Positions 23,599 through 34,691 are shown, numbered from the stretch's first letter. The stretch: DNA of 64,000 bases from Kosakonia oryzae (GCF_001658025.2 NZ_CP014007.2:682001-746000); one strand, 5' to 3'. Numbers and translations are program-made. Notes: generated by a model from the letters alone, not told the origin.

Positions 23599-25857
23599 AT
23601 GAGCGATATGGCAGAGCGCCTTGCGCTGCATGAATTTACGGAAAACGCATACCTGAACTACTCCATGTACGTCATCATGGATCGTGCGTTGCCGTTTATC
23701 GGTGATGGCCTGAAGCCGGTTCAGCGCCGCATCGTTTACGCAATGTCAGAGCTGGGGTTGAACGCCAGCGCGAAGTTTAAAAAATCCGCCCGTACGGTCG
23801 GCGATGTATTAGGTAAATACCATCCGCACGGCGATAGCGCCTGTTACGAAGCGATGGTGCTGATGGCGCAGCCGTTCTCCTACCGCTATCCGCTGGTGGA
23901 TGGCCAGGGCAACTGGGGCGCGCCGGACGATCCGAAGTCCTTCGCCGCCATGCGTTATACCGAATCCCGCCTGTCGAAATACGCCGAACTGCTGCTCAGT
24001 GAACTGGGCCAGGGCACCGTTGACTGGGTGCCGAACTTCGACGGTACGTTGCAGGAGCCGAAAATGCTGCCTGCGCGGTTGCCGAACATCCTGCTGAACG
24101 GCACTACCGGTATTGCGGTTGGGATGGCAACGGACATTCCGCCGCACAACCTGCGTGAAGTGGCGAATGCCGCCATCGCCCTGATTGAACAGCCGAAAAC
24201 CACGCTCGATCACCTGCTGGATATTGTGCAGGGGCCGGATTATCCGACCGAAGCAGAGATCATCACCTCCCGCGCTGAAATCCGTAAAATTTACCAGAAC
24301 GGTCGCGGCTCAGTGCGCATGCGCGCGGTGTGGAAAAAAGAGGATGGCGCAGTAGTGATCACGGCGCTGCCGCATCAGGTTTCCGGCGCGCGCGTGCTGG
24401 AGCAGATTGCCGCCCAGATGCGCAATAAAAAGCTGCCGATGGTCGACGATCTGCGTGACGAGTCGGATCATGAAAACCCGACGCGTCTGGTGATTGTGCC
24501 GCGCTCTAATCGCGTGGATATGGAGCAGGTGATGAACCACCTGTTCGCCACCACCGATCTGGAAAAGAGCTATCGCATTAACCTGAACATGATCGGTCTG
24601 GATGGTCGTCCGGCGGTGAAAAACCTGCTGGAGATACTGACCGAATGGCTGGCGTTCCGCCGCGATACCGTACGCCGCCGTCTGAACCATCGTCTGGAGA
24701 AAGTGCTCAAGCGCCTGCATATCCTGGAAGGTTTGCTGGTCGCGTTTCTCAATATCGACGAAGTGATCGAAATTATCCGTACTGAAGATGATCCGAAACC
24801 GGCGTTGATGTCGCGTTTTGGCATCAGTGAAACGCAGGCGGAAGCGATCCTTGAGTTAAAACTGCGTCATCTCGCCAAACTGGAAGAGATGAAAATTCGC
24901 GGTGAGCAGAACGAGCTGGAAAAAGAGCGCGATCAGTTGCAGGCGATCCTGGCTTCCGAGCGCAAGATGGACAATCTGCTGAAGAAAGAGTTGCAGGCTG
25001 ACGCCGCGGCATTTGGCGACGATCGCCGTTCGCCGCTGCATGAGCGTGAAGAAGCGAAAGCGATGAACGAGCATGACATGCAGCCGTCTGAGCCGGTCAC
25101 TATCGTGCTGTCGCAAATGGGCTGGGTACGCAGCGCCAAAGGCCATGACATTGATGCGCAGGGTCTGAGTTACAAAGCCGGAGACAGCTGGAAAGCGTCG
25201 GTGAAAGGTAAGAGCAACCAGCCCGTGGTGTTTATTGATACCACCGGGCGCAGCTACGCTATCGATCCGATTACGCTGCCGTCTGCGCGCGGCCAGGGCG
25301 AGCCGTTAACCGGTAAGCTGACGCTGCCGCCGGGCGCGACAGTTGAGCATATGATCATGAGTAGCGACGATCAGAAGCTGCTGATGGCTTCCGATGCTGG
25401 TTACGGCTTTGTCTGCACTTTCAACGATTTAGTGGCGCGGAACCGCGCCGGTAAAACGCTGATCAGCCTGCCGGATGGGGCGAAAGTGATGCCGCCGCTG
25501 GCGATCGATAATGATGACGATATGCTGCTGGCCATCACCACCGCAGGGCGCATGCTGATGTTCCCGGTGAGCGATCTGCCGCAGTTGTCGAAAGGCAAAG
25601 GCAACAAGATCATTGGCATTCCGTCGGCGGATGCGGCGAAAGGTGTTGATGGTCTGGCGCATCTCTATTTGCTGCCGCCGCTCAGCACGCTGACCATTCA
25701 TGTCGGCAAACGTAAAATCAAACTGCGTCCGGAAGAGTTGCAGAAAGTGCAGGGCGAGCGCGGACGCCGCGGTACGCTGATGCGCGGCTTGCAGAAAATC
25801 GACCGCGTGGAAATTGATGCTCCTTCCCGTCCGACGGCAGGCGATAGCGAAGAATAA
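23599..25857 (+). CDS. parC: DNA topoisomerase IV subunit A
   Basis: This 752-residue protein is almost identical in length and sequence to E. coli ParC. Together with ParE it separates linked daughter chromosomes. The active-site tyrosine is Tyr120 (AAMRY), preceded by the DNA-gate residues. In the quinolone-resistance region Ser80 and Glu84 are present, the susceptible form. The C-terminal half carries the beta-pinwheel DNA-wrapping domain. ATG 23599 ([13 protein letters not shown]) matches the known start. An in-frame codon at 23569 would add ten unsupported residues. E. coli genes mqsRA, ygiV and ygiS, normally between ygiW and parC, are absent. Confidence 0.97.
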   Translation: MSDMAERLALHEFTENAYLNYSMYVIMDRALPFIGDGLKPVQRRIVYAMSELGLNASAKFKKSARTVGDVLGKYHPHGDSACYEAMVLMAQPFSYRYPLVDGQGNWGAPDDPKSFAAMRYTESRLSKYAELLLSELGQGTVDWVPNFDGTLQEPKMLPARLPNILLNGTTGIAVGMATDIPPHNLREVANAAIALIEQPKTTLDHLLDIVQGPDYPTEAEIITSRAEIRKIYQNGRGSVRMRAVWKKEDGAVVITALPHQVSGARVLEQIAAQMRNKKLPMVDDLRDESDHENPTRLVIVPRSNRVDMEQVMNHLFATTDLEKSYRINLNMIGLDGRPAVKNLLEILTEWLAFRRDTVRRRLNHRLEKVLKRLHILEGLLVAFLNIDEVIEIIRTEDDPKPALMSRFGISETQAEAILELKLRHLAKLEEMKIRGEQNELEKERDQLQAILASERKMDNLLKKELQADAAAFGDDRRSPLHEREEAKAMNEHDMQPSEPVTIVLSQMGWVRSAKGHDIDAQGLSYKAGDSWKASVKGKSNQPVVFIDTTGRSYAIDPITLPSARGQGEPLTGKLTLPPGATVEHMIMSSDDQKLLMASDAGYGFVCTFNDLVARNRAGKTLISLPDGAKVMPPLAIDNDDDMLLAITTAGRMLMFPVSDLPQLSKGKGNKIIGIPSADAAKGVDGLAHLYLLPPLSTLTIHVGKRKIKLRPEELQKVQGERGRRGTLMRGLQKIDRVEIDAPSRPTAGDSEE

Positions 25858-25871
25858 TCTTCCTAAAGTGT

Positions 25872-25896
25872 GCGCCTCTCCTTTCTGGAGGGGCGC
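25872..25896 (+). other. Hairpin after parC
   Basis: GCGCCTCTCC (25872-25881) pairs with GGAGGGGCGC (25887-25896) with one G-T pair and a five-base loop. There is no T-run after it. It may stabilise or end the parC mRNA, but it is not a standard intrinsic terminator. Confidence 0.4.
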
Positions 25897-26080
25897 ATGT
25901 ACACGTAAAATTTCCCGTAAAAGCGTTGTTTATTCGTGCATTGCGATTAACAATACGTTGTTTTAAAGGCCGCATAACACAAAAGCCCAGACCAGGTAAT
26001 GGTCATTGGTGGCACAGCCTGTTTTAGCGTCATTGCAGGCATGGATATTATGCTCAAAGGTATGGGCTTCAGAGGTCGCT

Positions 26081-26818
26081 ATGCTATTCATTTTTCGTAT
26101 AATCATCGTTGTTATTTACTCCATTCTGGTGTGCGTATTCGGGTCAATCTACTGTCTGTTCAGTCCGCGTAATCCTAAGCATGTCGCCACGTTCGGCCAT
26201 ATGTTTGGCCGCCTTGCACCGGTGCTTGGGCTGAAAGTGGAAACCCGTTTGCCGCCGGGCGCTGAGAAATTCGGTAACGCCATTTACATCGCCAACCACC
26301 AGAACAACTACGACATGGTTACGGCGTCCAGCATTGTGTTGCCGCCAACGGTGACGGTGGGCAAAAAGAGCCTGCTGTGGATCCCGTTTTTTGGCCAGCT
26401 TTACTGGCTGACCGGCAACCTGCTGATCGACCGTGATAACAGGGCGAAAGCGCACGGTACCATTGCTCAGGTGGTGAAACAGATCCAGAAACGCAATATC
26501 TCCATCTGGATGTTCCCGGAAGGCACCCGCAGCCGTGGACGCGGTCTGCTGCCGTTTAAAACCGGCGCGTTTCATGCGGCGATTGCGGCGGGCGTGCCAA
26601 TTATCCCGGTTTGCGTTTCCACCACCTCTAACAAAATCAACCTTAACCGCCTGCGCAACGGTCTGGCGATTGTTGAGATGCTGCCGCCTATTGATGTGAC
26701 GCAGTTTGGTAAAGATCAGGTTCGCCAACTGGCGACGTACTGCCATGATCTGATGGCAAAAAAGATTGAAGAGCTGGATAAAGAAGTTGCCGAACGCGAA
26801 GCAGCAGGCCGGGTTTAA
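26081..26818 (+). CDS. plsC: 1-acyl-sn-glycerol-3-phosphate acyltransferase
   Basis: This 245-residue inner-membrane enzyme makes phosphatidic acid, the second acylation of phospholipid synthesis. The N-terminal hydrophobic segment is followed by the catalytic NHxxxxD motif at His73/Asp78 (NHQNNYD) and the glycerol-phosphate binding FPEGTRS at 145-151. ATG 26081 has AGAGGT upstream and gives the E. coli length exactly. The earlier in-frame start at 26006 is rejected. The parC-plsC-ftsP order is conserved. Confidence 0.96.
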   Translation: MLFIFRIIIVVIYSILVCVFGSIYCLFSPRNPKHVATFGHMFGRLAPVLGLKVETRLPPGAEKFGNAIYIANHQNNYDMVTASSIVLPPTVTVGKKSLLWIPFFGQLYWLTGNLLIDRDNRAKAHGTIAQVVKQIQKRNISIWMFPEGTRSRGRGLLPFKTGAFHAAIAAGVPIIPVCVSTTSNKINLNRLRNGLAIVEMLPPIDVTQFGKDQVRQLATYCHDLMAKKIEELDKEVAEREAAGRV

Positions 26819-26890
26819 TCTTTCGTCACAAAGCAAGTCCGGCAGCGGTATCGCTTTCGGCGTATTGAGTTAGTTTTACACGGAGCAAAT

Positions 26891-28303
26891 ATGTCACTCA
26901 GTCGGCGTCAGTTTCTTCAGGCATCAGGAGTTGCGCTTTGTGCAGGCGCGGTGCCGCTGAGAGCAAATGCTGCCGGGCAGCAACCCCCGCTGCCGGTTCC
27001 TCCTCTGCTGGAATCGCGACGCGGCCAGCCGCTGTTTATGACGCTGCAACGCGCGCACTGGTCATTTGCAACCGGTACCCGCGCGCAGGTCTCCGGCATT
27101 AACGGGCGTTACCTGGGGCCGACTATTCGCGTCTGGAACGGTGACGACGTTAAGCTGATTTACAGTAACCGGCTGGCGGAGAATGTCGCCATGACCGTCA
27201 GCGGTTTGCAGGTGCCTGGCCCACTGATGGGCGGTGCCGCGCGGATGATGACGGCGAACAACGACTGGGCGCCTGTGCTGCCGATCCGCCAGAGCGCGGC
27301 GACGCTGTGGTATCACGCCAACACGCCAAACCGCAGCGCTCAACAGGTTTACAACGGCCTTGCCGGTATGTGGCTGGTGGAAGATGAAATCAGCAAATCG
27401 CTGCCGGTGCCGAACCACTACGGCGTGGATGATTTTCCGATCATTATTCAGGACAAAAGGCTGGATAACTTCGGTACGCCGGAGTACAGCGAGCCGGGAA
27501 GCGGTGGGTTTGTCGGCGATACACTGATGGTGAACGGCGCGCAAAGCCCGTATGTTGAGGTCTCGCGCGGATGGGTGCGTCTGCGTTTACTGAATGCCTC
27601 CAACTCCCGCCGCTATCAGTTGCAAATGAGCGATGGCCGCGCGTTGCATGTGATTGCGGGCGATCAGGGGTTTTTACCTGCACCCGTTTCCGTAAAACAA
27701 CTGTCGCTGGCACCTGGCGAACGTCGCGAAGTACTGGTAGATATGACCAACGGCGATGAAGTGTCGATCACCTGCGGCGAAGCGGCGAGTTTGATGGACA
27801 GGCTGCGCGGCATCTTTGAACCGTCCAGCATTTTAATCTCCACGCTGGTGCTGACGCTGCGTCCGACCGGGCTGCTGCCGCTGGTGACTGATACGCTGCC
27901 GATGCGCCTGCTGCCGTCTGATGTCCTGGCCGGCACGCCGACGCGCAGCCGCGATATTACGTTGGGCAGCGATCCGGGCATTAACGGTCAATTGTGGGAC
28001 ACGCAGCGTATTGATATCACCGCTCAGCAAGGGACATGGGAGCGCTGGACCGTGCGCGCAGAGATGCCGCAGTCGTTCCACATTGAAGGCGTGATGTTCC
28101 TCGTGCGCAACGTAAATGGCGCGCTGCCGTTCCCGGAAGATCGGGGCTGGAAAGACACGGTGTGGATCGACGGGCAGGTTGAGCTGCTGGTGTGGTTCGG
28201 TCAGCCTTCATGGCCGCACTTTCCTTTTCAGTTCCAGAGCCAGACGCTGGAAATGGCCGATCGCGGCTCTGTGGGGCAACTGCTGGTCAACCCGTCGGCG
28301 TAA
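26891..28303 (+). CDS. ftsP: Cell division protein FtsP (SufI)
   Basis: This 470-residue periplasmic protein has a Tat signal (SRRQFLQASG, then a hydrophobic stretch to ANA at about 27). The fold is a three-domain multicopper-oxidase type. The usual copper-binding HxH motifs are replaced (for example LWYHANTP retained without partners), as in E. coli FtsP, so it is structural rather than an oxidase. It protects or stabilises the divisome under stress. It ends in a hairpin at 28312-28334. Confidence 0.95.
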   Translation: MSLSRRQFLQASGVALCAGAVPLRANAAGQQPPLPVPPLLESRRGQPLFMTLQRAHWSFATGTRAQVSGINGRYLGPTIRVWNGDDVKLIYSNRLAENVAMTVSGLQVPGPLMGGAARMMTANNDWAPVLPIRQSAATLWYHANTPNRSAQQVYNGLAGMWLVEDEISKSLPVPNHYGVDDFPIIIQDKRLDNFGTPEYSEPGSGGFVGDTLMVNGAQSPYVEVSRGWVRLRLLNASNSRRYQLQMSDGRALHVIAGDQGFLPAPVSVKQLSLAPGERREVLVDMTNGDEVSITCGEAASLMDRLRGIFEPSSILISTLVLTLRPTGLLPLVTDTLPMRLLPSDVLAGTPTRSRDITLGSDPGINGQLWDTQRIDITAQQGTWERWTVRAEMPQSFHIEGVMFLVRNVNGALPFPEDRGWKDTVWIDGQVELLVWFGQPSWPHFPFQFQSQTLEMADRGSVGQLLVNPSA

Positions 28304-28311
28304 ATTCCACA

Positions 28312-28334
28312 GCCTGATAACGCACTTATCAGGC
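28312..28334 (+). terminator. Hairpin after ftsP
   Basis: A nine-pair perfect stem GCCTGATAA / TTATCAGGC (28312-28320 with 28326-28334) has loop CGCAC and is followed by TTATGTT. The T-tail is poor, so termination may be partial. Confidence 0.6.
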
Positions 28335-28454
28335 TTATGTTCCCTGAGCTTTTCGGGCACCGGAAACAAGCGCGTAATACTCCTTCATTTCCCGCTACAA
28401 TCCGGCGTATAATCGCCGGCCTTTGATTATTTTTTTACCAATTCTGGAAGCAAA

Positions 28455-30638
28455 ATGAGCGCAATATCCCTGATCCAGCCGGATCGAGACCTTTTCTCCT
28501 GGCCCCAGTACTGGGCGGCCTGCTTCGGCCCTGCGCCTTTTTTGCCGATGACGCGCGAAGAGATGGATCAACTTGGCTGGGATAGCTGCGACATTATTCT
28601 GGTTACTGGCGATGCGTATGTCGATCACCCGAGCTTCGGCATGGCGATTTGCGGTCGTATGCTGGAAGCACAGGGTTTCCGTGTCGGCATCATTTCCCAG
28701 CCGGACTGGAACAGCAAAGACGATTTTATGCGTCTGGGCAAACCGAACCTGTTCTTCGGCGTAACCGCCGGAAACATGGACTCGATGATCAACCGCTATA
28801 CCGCCGATCGTAAGCTGCGCCACGACGATGCCTACACGGCGGATAACGTTGCCGGTAAACGTCCGGATCGCGCCACGCTGGTATATACCCAGCGCTGCAA
28901 AGAGGCATGGAAAGATGTGCCGGTGATCCTTGGTGGTATTGAAGCCAGCCTGCGCCGTACCGCGCATTACGATTACTGGTCTGATACCGTGCGCCGCTCG
29001 GTATTGATCGATGCCAAAGCCGACATGCTGATGTTCGGTAACGGTGAGCGCCCGCTGGTTGAAGTGGCGCACCGCCTTGCCGCCGGAGAGCCGATCGCGG
29101 AGATCCGCGATGTTCGCAATACGGCGATCATTGTTAAAGAAGCGCTGCCGGGCTGGAGCGGAGTGGATTCCACCCGTCTGGATACGCCCGGCAAAATCGA
29201 TCCGATCCCGCATCCTTATGGTGAAGATCTGCCGTGCGCGGATAATAAACCGGTCGCACCGCAGGCGCAGGAAGTGAAGCGCGTCACCGTTCAGCCGCCG
29301 CGTCCGAAACCGTGGGAGAAAACCTACGTGCTGTTGCCTTCCTACGAGAAGGTAAAAAGCGACAAGGTGCTCTACGCGCATGCATCGCGTATTTTGCATC
29401 ATGAAACTAACCCCGGTTGCGCCCGTGCGCTGTTACAAAAGCATGGCGATCGTTATATCTGGATCAACCCGCCAGCGATTCCGCTCTCCACCGAAGAGAT
29501 GGACAGCGTTTTTGCACTGCCGTACCAGCGCGTGCCGCATCCGTCATACGGTAAGAGCCGTATTCCGGCGTACGAGATGATCCGCTTTTCGATCAACATC
29601 ATGCGCGGCTGTTTTGGCGGCTGCTCTTTCTGCTCTATCACCGAGCATGAAGGGCGCATTATTCAGAGCCGCTCTGAAGATTCGATCATCAATGAAATCG
29701 AAGCGATCCGTGATTCGGTGCCGGGCTTTACCGGCGTGATTTCCGATCTGGGCGGCCCGACGGCCAACATGTATATGCTGCGCTGCAAATCGCCGCGTGC
29801 GGAGCAAACCTGCCGTCGTCTCTCCTGTGTCTATCCGGATATCTGCCCGCACATGGATACCAACCATCAGCCGACCATCGATCTCTATCGCCGTGCGCGC
29901 AGCCTGAAAGGCATCAAGAAGATCCTGATTGCCTCGGGTGTGCGTTACGATCTGGCGGTGGAAGATCCGCGCTATGTGAAGGAGCTGGCGACGCACCACG
30001 TTGGTGGTTACCTGAAGATTGCTCCTGAGCATACCGAAGAGGGGCCGCTGTCGAAAATGATGAAGCCGGGTATGGGCAGTTACGATCGCTTTAAACAGCT
30101 GTTCGATACCTATTCAAAAGAGGCGGGTAAAGAGCAGTATCTGATCCCGTACTTTATCTCGGCGCACCCGGGCACGCGTGATGAGGATATGGTGAACCTG
30201 GCGCTGTGGCTGAAACGCCACCGTTTCCGTCTCGACCAGGTACAGAACTTCTATCCTTCACCGCTGGCTAACTCAACCACCATGTATTACACCGGCAAAA
30301 ACCCGCTGTCGAAAATCGACTACAAGAGCGAGGAAGTGGTGGTGCCGAAAGGGGATAAACAGCGTCGTCTGCATAAAGCACTGCTGCGTTACCACGATCC
30401 GGCGAACTGGCCGCTGCTGCGCGAAGCGCTGGAAGCGATGGGCAAAAAGCATCTGATCGGCTCGCGTCGTGATTGCCTGGTGCCTGCGCCTACGCTTGAC
30501 GAGATGCGCGAAGCACGCCGCCAGAATCGCCAGTCGCGCCCGGCCCTGACCAAACACACGCCGATTGTGCACCAGCGCAGCAACGGTAAAAGCACCGCTG
30601 CGGCACCCGCGAAAAAGCGCGCGCCGCGCGTGCGTTAA
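28455..30638 (+). CDS. ygiQ: Radical SAM protein YgiQ
   Basis: This 727-residue protein has the radical SAM cluster motif CX3CX2C at Cys386, Cys390 and Cys393 (GCFGGCSFC). An N-terminal B12-binding-like domain is suggested by [15 protein letters not shown]. The basic C-terminal tail (KKRAPRVR) may contact RNA. The function is unproven. Some work on E. coli relates it to ubiquinone or RNA modification, but I do not rely on that. It has its own promoter region after the ftsP hairpin. Confidence 0.93.
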   Translation: MSAISLIQPDRDLFSWPQYWAACFGPAPFLPMTREEMDQLGWDSCDIILVTGDAYVDHPSFGMAICGRMLEAQGFRVGIISQPDWNSKDDFMRLGKPNLFFGVTAGNMDSMINRYTADRKLRHDDAYTADNVAGKRPDRATLVYTQRCKEAWKDVPVILGGIEASLRRTAHYDYWSDTVRRSVLIDAKADMLMFGNGERPLVEVAHRLAAGEPIAEIRDVRNTAIIVKEALPGWSGVDSTRLDTPGKIDPIPHPYGEDLPCADNKPVAPQAQEVKRVTVQPPRPKPWEKTYVLLPSYEKVKSDKVLYAHASRILHHETNPGCARALLQKHGDRYIWINPPAIPLSTEEMDSVFALPYQRVPHPSYGKSRIPAYEMIRFSINIMRGCFGGCSFCSITEHEGRIIQSRSEDSIINEIEAIRDSVPGFTGVISDLGGPTANMYMLRCKSPRAEQTCRRLSCVYPDICPHMDTNHQPTIDLYRRARSLKGIKKILIASGVRYDLAVEDPRYVKELATHHVGGYLKIAPEHTEEGPLSKMMKPGMGSYDRFKQLFDTYSKEAGKEQYLIPYFISAHPGTRDEDMVNLALWLKRHRFRLDQVQNFYPSPLANSTTMYYTGKNPLSKIDYKSEEVVVPKGDKQRRLHKALLRYHDPANWPLLREALEAMGKKHLIGSRRDCLVPAPTLDEMREARRQNRQSRPALTKHTPIVHQRSNGKSTAAAPAKKRAPRVR

Positions 30639-30647
30639 GCGCAATAA

Positions 30648-30673
30648 AAAACCCGGCAAAAACGCCGGGTTTT
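30648..30673. terminator. Bidirectional terminator between ygiQ and dkgA
   Basis: AAAACCCGGC (30648-30657) pairs with GCCGGGTTTT (30664-30673) across a six-base AAAAAC loop. Both strands end the stem in a T-run, so it can serve ygiQ on the plus strand and dkgA on the minus strand. Confidence 0.88.
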
Positions 30674-30697
30674 GTTTAGCAGTAATCGAATAAAACG

Positions 30698-31525
30698 TTA
30701 ACCGCCGAACTGATCCGGGTCCGGCCCCAGCCGTTTACCCTGTTCCAGTTTGGCGATTTCTGCCAGCTCATCTTTGTCCAGACGGAAATCCCAGACGTCG
30801 AAGTTTTCGGCAATACGCGCCGGAGTGACCGATTTCGGGATCACCACCAGCCCGCTGTCGAGATGCCAGCGGATCGTCACCTGCGCCGGTGTTTTGCCAT
30901 ATTTATCCGCCAGATCGCGAATAATTTTCTGATCAAACACACCTTCGCCGCCCTGCGCCAGCGGGCTCCAGGATTCAGTCTGGATCTTATGCGTGGCATT
31001 CCAGGCATGGAGCTGGCGCTGCTGCAGCAGCGGGTGCAGCTCGATCTGGTTGATCACCGGCGCTACGCCGGTTTCATCGATGATCCTTTGCAGGTGAGGA
31101 ATCTGGAAGTTGCATACGCCGATGCTCTTCACCAGACCCTGTTTTTGCAGTTCGATCATGCCTTTCCAGGCGTCCACGTAATGATCGATTGCCGGAACCG
31201 GCCAATGCATCAACCAGAGATCGATATAGTCGAGCTGGAGTTTTTTCAGGCTCTCCTGCAAGGCTTCTGCCGGCCGTTTCTGATCATCGTTCCACAGTTT
31301 GGTGGTGATAAAGAGTTCCTCGCGCGCCACGCCTGCACTGGCTAATGCTTTGCCAACGCCGTCTTCATTTTTGTAGGCCGTGGCGGTATCGATCGAACGA
31401 TAGCCCACTTCCAGCGCTTTATGGATGGCGGTTACCACTTCCTCGTTGCTTGCTTTCCACACGCCAAGGCCGAGTTGCGGCATCAGGTTGCCATCGGAAA
31501 GCTTAATCACGGTGGGATGTGTCAT
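30698..31525 (-). CDS. dkgA: Aldo-keto reductase DkgA (2,5-diketo-D-gluconate / methylglyoxal reductase)
   Basis: This 275-residue NADPH-dependent reductase has the E. coli length. The catalytic tyrosine is Tyr51 and its partner Asp46 (RSIDTATAYKNEDGVG), with the NADPH-binding IPKSVTPARIAEN near the C-terminus. It reduces methylglyoxal, beta-keto esters and 2,5-diketogluconate. It lies downstream of yqhD on the same strand, and both are induced by YqhC in response to toxic aldehydes. Confidence 0.95.
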   Translation of the reverse strand: MTHPTVIKLSDGNLMPQLGLGVWKASNEEVVTAIHKALEVGYRSIDTATAYKNEDGVGKALASAGVAREELFITTKLWNDDQKRPAEALQESLKKLQLDYIDLWLMHWPVPAIDHYVDAWKGMIELQKQGLVKSIGVCNFQIPHLQRIIDETGVAPVINQIELHPLLQQRQLHAWNATHKIQTESWSPLAQGGEGVFDQKIIRDLADKYGKTPAQVTIRWHLDSGLVVIPKSVTPARIAENFDVWDFRLDKDELAEIAKLEQGKRLGPDPDQFGG

Positions 31526-31545
31526 GCATTTCTCCTTTCAATGGG

Positions 31546-31568
31546 CTTACCGGGACAAGCCCGGTAAG
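31546..31568 (-). other. Perfect hairpin in the yqhD-dkgA spacer
   Basis: CTTACCGGG (31546-31554) and CCCGGTAAG (31560-31568) form a nine-pair stem with a five-base loop, 21 bases ahead of the dkgA start on the transcript. There is no T-run after it on the minus strand. It could be an mRNA processing or stability element between the two reductase genes. Confidence 0.5.
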
Positions 31569-31626
31569 GTGGTTTGCCTTAAGTGTGGTCGAAAAAACCA
31601 AAAACGGAAGCCGGGCTTTTTAGTGC

Positions 31627-32790
31627 TTAGCGTGCCGCTTCGTAGATACGACGGCTGACATCCAGCGTAATATCGTGATGTTCGCCAAGTTGCGTCATGC
31701 CATGTTCTTCCAGTTTCGCCAGCAGCGCCGGGATGGAGCTACCGTCAAGGCCGTAGCCGGAAAGACGCGTCGGTACGCCCATACGTTCGAAGAAGTTGCG
31801 GGTGGCTGCGATTGCGGCATCAATGCGCTCATTTTCGGAACCTTCAGTGATATTCCATACGCGTTCTGCATATTGCAGCAGTTTTTCGCGTTTGGTTTCA
31901 CGTTTTTCATTCCACAGCGCCGGCAGCACAATCGCCAGTGTCTGCGCGTGATCCAGCCCGTGCATTGCGGTCAGTTCATGGCCCAGCATATGGGTTGCCC
32001 AGTCCTGCGGTACGCCCGCGCCAATCAGGCCGTTCAGCGCCTGTGTCGCTGCCCACATCACGTTGGCGCGAACATCGTAGTTTTCCGGTTCCTGCAGTGC
32101 TTTCGGGCCTTCTTCGATAAGCGTCAGCAGAATACCTTCGGCAAAACGATCCTGAATTTTGCCGTTCACCGGCCAGGTAACGTACTGCTCAACGGTGTGC
32201 ACGAACGCATCGATCACACCATTAGCCACCTGGCGCGGCGGCAGAGTGTAGGTATACACCGGATCCAATACGGCAAACACCGGCTGAACGAACGCCGAGT
32301 GGAATGCCTGCTTATCACCTGTGGCTTTGCGTGAAACCACGGCACCGGCATTGGATTCAGAGCCGGTAGCGGGCAGTGTCAGCACGGAACCCATCGGAAT
32401 AGCGCTTTTGATTTCTCTGCCGCCGGTTTGCAGGATGTGCCACGGATCGATGCCGTCAGCATAGTTTGCCGCAGCGGCGATAAATTTGGTGCCGTCCAGC
32501 ACAGAACCCCCACCCACGGCCAGCAGGAAGGTGACGTGTTCTTCGCGAACAATTTTTACGGCTTTCATCAGGGTTTCGTAAGTCGGGTTTGGTTCGATAC
32601 CGCTGAATTCAAGAATGTCCAGCCCTTCCAGCGCGCTGTAAACCTGATCCAGTACGCCGTTTTTCTTCACGCTACCGCCACCGTAAGTGATCAGCACGCG
32701 TGCGCCAGTTGGGATTTGCCCACGCAGGTCGGCAATCGCGCCTTTACCAAACAGAATGCGGGTCGGGGTATGCAGATTGAAGTTGTTCAT
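31627..32790 (-). CDS. yqhD: NADPH-dependent aldehyde reductase / alcohol dehydrogenase YqhD
   Basis: This 387-residue iron-type alcohol dehydrogenase is nearly the same as E. coli YqhD. The coenzyme loop GGGSVLDGTK binds NADPH. Metal ligands lie in DAFVHTVEQY and in GHELTAMHGLDHAQ (Asp194, His198, His267, His281 in the family numbering). It reduces short aldehydes including those from lipid peroxidation. I use the ATG at 32788-32790 (MNNFNLHTPTRILFG), the E. coli start. The longer frame to 32946 is unsupported. Transcription is probably switched on by divergent YqhC. Confidence 0.96.
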   Translation of the reverse strand: MNNFNLHTPTRILFGKGAIADLRGQIPTGARVLITYGGGSVKKNGVLDQVYSALEGLDILEFSGIEPNPTYETLMKAVKIVREEHVTFLLAVGGGSVLDGTKFIAAAANYADGIDPWHILQTGGREIKSAIPMGSVLTLPATGSESNAGAVVSRKATGDKQAFHSAFVQPVFAVLDPVYTYTLPPRQVANGVIDAFVHTVEQYVTWPVNGKIQDRFAEGILLTLIEEGPKALQEPENYDVRANVMWAATQALNGLIGAGVPQDWATHMLGHELTAMHGLDHAQTLAIVLPALWNEKRETKREKLLQYAERVWNITEGSENERIDAAIAATRNFFERMGVPTRLSGYGLDGSSIPALLAKLEEHGMTQLGEHHDITLDVSRRIYEAAR

Positions 32791-32984
32791 TGCTCGTTCC
32801 CTTCTAACTAGAGGTGAAAAAAAGAGGCAGCGGACTGCCTGATGAAGATTATTGTGGGCGTGCGCGCCGACTCTCTCAATGCACATTCCTGCCGATGTCT
32901 TGCCTGTTTCTCCATGTGGCTGGAGAAAAAGCACAAAACTCTGCACACTGTGCTCGTCAAAATGTCTTGCCGGAGTAGCGAAAA

Positions 32985-33884
32985 ATGAAGCGTGAAGAGA
33001 TTTGCCTGCAACTGACAGAAAAAATTAAACGACTGAAAATTAACGAAAACCGTCTGGCTGAGTTATTGCCGGATATTCGCCTGCTGTACGGTACGCAACC
33101 GGGAACCCGCACGCCGGTGATGTACCTGCCAGGGATCGTTTTTCTCTTTTCCGGCCATAAAATTGGTTATATCAATGAAAGGGTGTTCCGTTATGACACC
33201 AATGAATATTTGCTGCTGACGGTTCCTCTGCCGTTTGAGTGTGAAACCTTCGCTACGCCGGAGGTGCCGCTGGCAGGGTTGCGCCTAAATGTCGATATCC
33301 TGCAGTTGCAGGAGCTGCTGATGGATATTGGTGAAGATGAATATTTCCACCCCGGCGCTGCGGCCAGCGGTATCAACTCGGCGGTACTGTCGGAAGAGAT
33401 CCTCTGTGCGGCAGAACGTTTGCTGGATGTGATGGAGCATCCACTGGATGCCCGTATTCTCGGTAAGCAAATTATCCGTGAAATGCTGTATCACGTACTG
33501 ACCGGGCCGCGCGGCGAAGCGCTGCTGGCGCTGGTCAGCCGTCAGACGCATTTTAGCCTGATCAGCCGCGTGCTGAAACGTATTGAAAGCCAGTACACGG
33601 AAAACCTCAGTGTGGATCAACTGGCGGCGGAAGCCAATATGAGCGTCTCGGCGTTTCACCACAACTTTAAGTCTGTTACCAGCACGTCGCCGTTGCAGTA
33701 TTTGAAAACATACCGCCTGCACAAAGCGCGGATGCTGATGGTGCATGACGGCATGAAAGCCAGCGCGGCGGCAATACGCGTAGGGTATGAAAGCCCGTCG
33801 CAATTCAGCCGCGAATTTAAGCGCTATTTCGGCCTGACGCCGGGTGAAGATGTGGCAAGGATCCGCCTGATACAGGGCGCGTGA
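32985..33884 (+). CDS. yqhC: AraC-family activator YqhC
   Basis: This 299-residue regulator has an AraC N-terminal sensor domain and a C-terminal double helix-turn-helix ([18 protein letters not shown], then [20 protein letters not shown]). It is divergent from yqhD across a 194-base promoter region. In E. coli it activates yqhD and dkgA when aldehydes such as glyoxal or furfural are present. It converges with yghB. Confidence 0.93.
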   Translation: MKREEICLQLTEKIKRLKINENRLAELLPDIRLLYGTQPGTRTPVMYLPGIVFLFSGHKIGYINERVFRYDTNEYLLLTVPLPFECETFATPEVPLAGLRLNVDILQLQELLMDIGEDEYFHPGAAASGINSAVLSEEILCAAERLLDVMEHPLDARILGKQIIREMLYHVLTGPRGEALLALVSRQTHFSLISRVLKRIESQYTENLSVDQLAAEANMSVSAFHHNFKSVTSTSPLQYLKTYRLHKARMLMVHDGMKASAAAIRVGYESPSQFSREFKRYFGLTPGEDVARIRLIQGA

Positions 33885-33915
33885 TTTTCCCTCTCCCGGA
33901 GCGGAGAGGGGTGAA

Positions 33916-34575
33916 TCAGACGTTGCAATACTTTTTCTTCAGCACCACGGTGACCGCGCCGACAAGGCCAATCACCAGCAGGAACAGCGGCAGCAGCATC
34001 AGGAAGGTCATCACCTGATCTTCATGACGTTTGACGAAAGGGATCATGCTGATGGCATAGCCCAGCGACATCACCACGGCAACCCACAGCAGTGCGCTCA
34101 GCCAGTTAAACAGCTGGAAGCGGCGGTTCGACAGGCCGGAAATGCCCGCCATGGTAGGCAGCAACGTGCGCACAAACGCAAGAAAGCGACCGGCCAGCAG
34201 CGCCAGCAGACCATGACGGTCAAACATATAGGTTGCCCGTTCGTGATATTTCACCGGCAGATGCGACAGCCAGCTCTTTACCACCCGCGTATTGCCGAGC
34301 CATTTTCCTTGCAGATAACTCAGCCAGCAGCCGAGGCTGGCAGCGCTGGTGAGGATCGCGAGGGTGGAGATGAAGTCCATGCAGCCGCGCGCAACCAGTG
34401 CGCCAGCGAGCAGTAAAAGGCTGTCGCCCGGTAAAAATGAGGCAGGAAGCAAGCCGTTTTCTAAAAACAACGTAGCAAACATCACCAGATAAACGACACC
34501 GACAACATGTGGGTTTGCCAGCGCAGCAAAGTCGTGATGCCAGAGCGCAGCAATAATATCTTGAATAACAGCCAT
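33916..34575 (-). CDS. yghB: DedA-family membrane protein YghB
   Basis: This 219-residue inner-membrane protein has the DedA (SNARE-associated/VTT) pattern: [22 protein letters not shown] early and [19 protein letters not shown] in the middle. These segments correspond to the re-entrant loops with the essential acidic and arginine residues. YghB with YqjA is needed for proton-motive-force-linked homeostasis, cell division and drug tolerance in E. coli, and the family is linked to undecaprenyl-phosphate flipping. It follows metC on the same strand. Confidence 0.94.
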   Translation of the reverse strand: MAVIQDIIAALWHHDFAALANPHVVGVVYLVMFATLFLENGLLPASFLPGDSLLLLAGALVARGCMDFISTLAILTSAASLGCWLSYLQGKWLGNTRVVKSWLSHLPVKYHERATYMFDRHGLLALLAGRFLAFVRTLLPTMAGISGLSNRRFQLFNWLSALLWVAVVMSLGYAISMIPFVKRHEDQVMTFLMLLPLFLLVIGLVGAVTVVLKKKYCNV

Positions 34576-34691
34576 GGACTTTCCTGTGGTACTGCGAAGA
34601 GGAGGCTATTGTACTCCAACTCGCCTGAAACACCTTGATCCGGGGCGCAAGAAATAAGAAATTTCCCGCCTTGCTGCCCCGAACGCCAGGT

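Noticed and set aside
26006-26818. N-terminally extended PlsC (270 residues)
   Set aside because: ATG 26081 has a good ribosome binding site and gives exactly the known 245-residue protein.
26891-28303. Active multicopper oxidase at this gene
   Set aside because: The sequence matches FtsP/SufI, which keeps the cupredoxin fold but lacks the set of HxH and HCH copper ligands.
31627-32946. N-terminally extended YqhD (439 residues)
   Set aside because: The extra 52 residues have no homology to E. coli YqhD and run through the yqhD/yqhC promoter region. The ATG at 32788-32790 gives the known start.
33889-33910. Stem CCCTCTCC / GGAGAGGG between yqhC and yghB as a terminator
   Set aside because: Stable hairpin, but neither strand has a T-run after it, so I did not call it a terminator.
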